From the NCBI GenBank assembly GCA_014523595.1, contig JAATVN010000035.1:1-7257 (forward strand): a stretch of DNA of 7,257 nucleotides. Direction: 5' to 3'. The stretch's first letter is position 1. Each line of letters begins with the position of its first letter. Below the pieces are notes generated by a model. The model was not told the origin of the DNA, did no database searches, and saw only the letters and a program-made list of their open reading frames with translations. This DNA is from Nitrososphaerales archaeon TH5888 (lineage in GTDB: Archaea; Thermoproteota; Nitrososphaeria; Nitrososphaerales; Nitrososphaeraceae). This document shows, piece after piece, positions 4,445-7,257 of this stretch. The position numbers were made by a program, and so were the translations under genes.

Positions 4445-6775
4445 ATGAATATGGAGATATCCAAAGGCGGTTCAAAATCCTCGTGGTTTTGGGCTTTGCA
4501 GATTGCTGTTGGCAGTTTATGTTTACTTCTTTCTGGTGTGATTCTCTTTTATGGCATTGAAACTCCAGCTGGGGCGTATATCTGGCTATTTTTGGCCGGA
4601 ATCGGCTTAATAACACTTGGAGCAGAGAGGCTGGCTAGTGGAATACTAGCAAAGGGTGTCAAAAGATCATCCCGTTTGCTCAATATAGGTGTAGGTGTCG
4701 GTCTCATTATCTATATTGGATCGGGCTTCTTCTATCCTGAATTTGCCACAAAATGGCTTATCTACTTTCTAGGGTTTGGTTTACTAGCTAATGGTATCAT
4801 AAGAATAGTCAGTGGTTTGAAAAAGAAGGAGGAAGAATCATATGATATCTCTTCCGTTGCGTTAGGAGTATTAATTACTTCTTTGGCTATACTGGTCTTG
4901 GTGTATCCGAAGCTGGGGTTATTACTACTTATTGTCATGACTATTATAGCCCTTGCGATAAGTGGAATACAAATAATATTAGCAGGATTGAGGGGTAGAC
5001 GGAAGGAAAGACTCGGCGCCGAAACCCTAACAAAAGCCTCTGTGAGTGAACAAGAAGCTTCTGCGGAAGGTAGAAAAGGAATTTGGAAGAGCGGAACCTG
5101 GTTCAGGGACGAAGAGAAAAGATATCTTCTATTTAGGGGAGTGAACTTTGGCTCAAGAAGTAAATTACCTCCTTATCTTCCCATAGCACCTCTTGATGTT
5201 CATGACATATCTAAACTTGATTTGAAGAGGGAAATCGAAGCGGTAAAATCAGAATTGGATCTTTTGAAAAACCTTGGGTTTAATATTATACGTCTCTTAA
5301 TTTCATGGAAAGCTATAGAACCTCGCCCAAATTCAAATCTAGAAGAGTTACTGCCAGAGGGAAGGAAATATCTTGAGTACATGAAGGTAATAATTGACGA
5401 GCTGTATGCAAGAAACCTTTACGTAATTTTAGATTTCCATCAAGATATTGCAAACGAAGTATACGGTGGTGATGGATTCCCTGATTGGGCCATTGCTATT
5501 GATGAGGAGCATGAAAAACCAAAGGCTCCTACCAAGCCTGACAAAAAGTGGCAATTTAAATACATGATAAACAAGTCCCTAAAAGAGACCTTGAAATCGT
5601 TCTGGGAGAATGATTTGACAAACTTAGATGAGGGTCTTAAAAACTATCCTGTTCGCACGCATTTGGAGAAAACTATCGGACAGACTGTTAAATTCTTCAA
5701 ATCATTAAATGATGGTCTTGGACATCCAGCCATCATGGCTGTTGAACCCTTTAACGAACCTCATCCTAGTACTATAGCGAAAAAGGAATTTGAAGTCAAG
5801 TATCTTATGGATTATTATCGCAACGTAAACTCTGAAATTGAAAAGTTTGACAAAGCCCTCTTTATATTTATTGAACCAAGAGTTGATTGGATTATGCCTG
5901 CTGATAGCGGCGGTATGCCTGTGAGTTATGGAGCATCCCCCCTTGATGTAAAGAGCTCATTTAAAATGGACTTTATAAAAAATGTAATGGTAGATAAGAA
6001 ACTCTTAACTAAGAAATTGGAAACCTATCTGCCAGTTGATCTAAATTCTAATTCAAGATTTGGTAACAACGGTGTCCTGTCTTTTCATTACTATGATACA
6101 TTGGCTGTAGCCAGCTCATTTGTAAAAATTCCTGAAAGTCTTTACACTTACAAAATCGAATTTCCCGTGATTTTTAGTCAATTATCTCAGGCTGCCACTG
6201 AACGTGGACTAATTCCGTTCATAACAGAATTTGGTGCATTCCAAGAGGCAGAGCAAATAAGAGAATATTTGGATCTGCAATATAATCAAATAGAAGCCTT
6301 TCTTCTTAACGCTACTATATGGAACTACGATCTATACAATACGGAAGAAGGCAAGGATAATTGGAATTATGAAAACTACTCACTACTTGGACCTGACAGA
6401 AAACCACGAAATGTAGATGCAGTTGCACGCCCATATCCGATGCGAAGCTCCGCAGAACCTACTCTCATATTTTTTGATATTGATTCAAAGTATGCTGCAA
6501 TTATTCTAAAGGGTAAAGTCGTGACGGAAGAACCGACAGTCGTATACATTCCTTTTGATATACATTACTCACCTGAATTTACAGTGTGGGCTACCAGTAA
6601 TGAATTGAAATGGGATAAGGTAAATAATTTATTATACTGGTATCCTGCAAAGAATCAAGATTATAATCAGTTGGTAATAGGAAAGGGTAAACTTGTCAAA
6701 CTGGAAACTGATGTCTTACCTCAACAATCAAAAGATTTAGCTAGCAAGACAATTTACAACAGTACTTTTGGATAA
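4445..6775 (+). CDS. DUF308/HdeD-like membrane domain fused to a GH5 glycosidase of endoglycoceramidase type
   Basis: A 776-residue fusion. Residues 1-183 have six membrane helices (about 14-37, 43-67, 77-98, 103-124, 136-156, 158-183). A repeated G-x-x-x-(R/I)-x-x-x-G-(L/I) pattern ends each helix pair (60-70, 116-128, 174-186), as in DUF308/HdeD proteins. A charged linker (184-226) leads to a GH5 (beta/alpha)8 barrel: RGVNFGSR (231-238), GFNIIRLLISWKAIEP (278-293), LDFHQD (329-334), GGDGFPDWAI (341-350), VEPFNEP with acid/base E438, SFHYYD (546-551), ITEFGAF with nucleophile E595, and W626. ARPYP (661-665) opens a C-terminal beta-sandwich with PTVVYIPFDIHY, as in endoglycoceramidases. The known family cleaves beta-glucosidic bonds between glycans and lipids by a retaining mechanism; here a glycolipid or polyprenyl/steryl-type glycoside is inferred, since archaea make no ceramide. 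All key residues are present. The basic loops put both termini inside the cell, which is odd for such an enzyme. The gene has its own promoter and terminator. Confidence 0.88.
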   Translation: MNMEISKGGSKSSWFWALQIAVGSLCLLLSGVILFYGIETPAGAYIWLFLAGIGLITLGAERLASGILAKGVKRSSRLLNIGVGVGLIIYIGSGFFYPEFATKWLIYFLGFGLLANGIIRIVSGLKKKEEESYDISSVALGVLITSLAILVLVYPKLGLLLLIVMTIIALAISGIQIILAGLRGRRKERLGAETLTKASVSEQEASAEGRKGIWKSGTWFRDEEKRYLLFRGVNFGSRSKLPPYLPIAPLDVHDISKLDLKREIEAVKSELDLLKNLGFNIIRLLISWKAIEPRPNSNLEELLPEGRKYLEYMKVIIDELYARNLYVILDFHQDIANEVYGGDGFPDWAIAIDEEHEKPKAPTKPDKKWQFKYMINKSLKETLKSFWENDLTNLDEGLKNYPVRTHLEKTIGQTVKFFKSLNDGLGHPAIMAVEPFNEPHPSTIAKKEFEVKYLMDYYRNVNSEIEKFDKALFIFIEPRVDWIMPADSGGMPVSYGASPLDVKSSFKMDFIKNVMVDKKLLTKKLETYLPVDLNSNSRFGNNGVLSFHYYDTLAVASSFVKIPESLYTYKIEFPVIFSQLSQAATERGLIPFITEFGAFQEAEQIREYLDLQYNQIEAFLLNATIWNYDLYNTEEGKDNWNYENYSLLGPDRKPRNVDAVARPYPMRSSAEPTLIFFDIDSKYAAIILKGKVVTEEPTVVYIPFDIHYSPEFTVWATSNELKWDKVNNLLYWYPAKNQDYNQLVIGKGKLVKLETDVLPQQSKDLASKTIYNSTFG

Positions 6776-6820
6776 GCTCATTAAGAAAAAGATGGTCATT
6801 TCAATTTTTCTGAGCTTATC
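6771..6820 (+). terminator. Strong stem-loop terminator after the glycosidase gene
   Basis: GATAAGCTCA-(TTAA)-GAAAAA (6771-6790) pairs with TTTTTC-TGAGCTTATC (6805-6820): 16 base pairs with one 4-base bulge and a 14-base loop. The left arm contains the stop codon (6773-6775). It should insulate the glycosidase gene from the MFS gene 59 bases downstream. Confidence 0.6.
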
Positions 6821-6846
6821 AGATTGCTCACTGAAATAAGAAGAGC

Positions 6847-6853
6847 TTATATA
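6847..6853 (+). promoter_or_regulatory. TATA box of the MFS transporter gene
   Basis: TTATATA is centred 29 bases before the TTG at 6879. It supports that unusual start and a separate transcript from the glycosidase gene. Confidence 0.5.
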
Positions 6854-6878
6854 GGAACAATTGTAAAATAGGCAAAGA

Positions 6879-7257
6879 TTGCCTGAATCTAGTAAAAGCA
6901 ATGATGGTAATGGTCATCCTACTGGAAAACAAGTTACCGTAGAAACACCCAAGGTTGCTACAAGATCCCTCTGGATTATGGGGATTAGCATAATTATAGT
7001 CTTGTATGTGCATACTTCATTAGCTCCTGCGCTTACTGAAATGGCGGACTATTTTGATAAGGACTATGCGACTATTAGTTGGGTTCTCACAGTATACCTA
7101 ATTTCGGGTGCCGCGATAACCATAGTCATAGGAAGACTTGCTGACACATATGGCCCGAAGAAGATGCTACTCTTAGTATTCGTGTGTTTCACCGTTGGAA
7201 CAATACTGGCGGGCTTTGCTACAGAATTTTATACTTTGTTGATATTTAGAATCATCC
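6879..7257 (+). CDS. MFS transporter, N-terminal part (DHA2/14-helix drug-exporter type), cut by window edge
   Basis: 126 codons of a major facilitator superfamily transporter, a proton-coupled pump in the cytoplasmic membrane. A polar, Ser/Gly/Thr-rich cytoplasmic N-terminus (1-30) is followed by helix 1 (SLWIMGISIIIVLYVHTSLA, about 30-49) and PALTEMADYFD. Helix 2 (about 67-84) begins SWVLTVYLISGAAIT, a wording typical of the EmrB/QacA group. Then comes the MFS motif A loop GRLADTYGPKKM (85-96) with its conserved Asp (D89), Gly and basic residues, and helix 3 (LLLVFVCFTVGTILAGFA). The frame is still open at the edge, so about three quarters of the gene is outside. The start is taken as TTG at 6879: an in-frame stop lies five codons upstream, a TATA box is correctly spaced, and the first in-frame ATG (codon 34) would delete part of helix 1. 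The substrate cannot be told from this part. Confidence 0.85.
   Translation, partial: MPESSKSNDGNGHPTGKQVTVETPKVATRSLWIMGISIIIVLYVHTSLAPALTEMADYFDKDYATISWVLTVYLISGAAITIVIGRLADTYGPKKMLLLVFVCFTVGTILAGFATEFYTLLIFRII

Noticed and set aside
4428..5382. Minus-strand open frames opposite the glycosidase gene (about 4428-4616 and 5200-5382)
   Set aside because: They are fully or mostly antisense to a well-supported gene with clear GH5 and membrane motifs. They have no promoter and no recognisable features.
6828..7013. 61-codon minus-strand frame near the right edge
   Set aside because: It is antisense to the start of the MFS gene and covers its promoter. Its composition is unremarkable.

Overview
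The window looks like chromosomal DNA of a moderately AT-rich ammonia-oxidising archaeon (Nitrososphaerota, most like the Nitrososphaera/Nitrosocosmicus group). This is inferred from three things. Nearly every start codon lies about 24-30 bases from an archaeal TATA box, with no bacterial -35/-10 or Shine-Dalgarno pattern. There are small exported proteins with Asn-Gln-Thr-rich stretches just after the signal peptide. GTG and TTG starts are frequent. No rRNA, tRNA, CRISPR array or insertion sequence was seen.

Left part (1-1460), all on the minus strand. A membrane protein of unknown function runs off the left edge. Next comes a relic of a viral DNA-packaging module: a terminase small-subunit-like gene followed by a terminase large subunit cut off just after its ATP-binding loop.

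Middle part (1460-3672). A small exported helical protein lies on the minus strand. It is followed by a divergent pair of small unknown ORFs whose start codons interlock, then an exported protein with an RskA-type (anti-sigma-K) domain, and finally a second small exported protein on the plus strand that shares an ENQTEG segment with the first. These are single-gene units, each with its own promoter.

Gap 3673-4444. This stretch looks empty at first sight, but the minus strand carries two very short ORFs (42 and 37 codons), each encoding one hydrophobic helix. There is also an orphan TATA box.

Right part (4445-7257), plus strand. The main gene is a 776-residue fusion of a six-helix DUF308/HdeD-like membrane domain and a complete GH5 glycosidase of endoglycoceramidase type, with both catalytic glutamates and the C-terminal beta-sandwich. 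A strong stem-loop separates it from the start of an MFS (14-helix, DHA2-type) exporter gene that runs off the right edge.

Apart from the small/large terminase pair, the genes do not form an obvious pathway. The most unusual item is the DUF308-GH5 fusion, whose charge pattern suggests that the glycosidase domain faces the cytoplasm.
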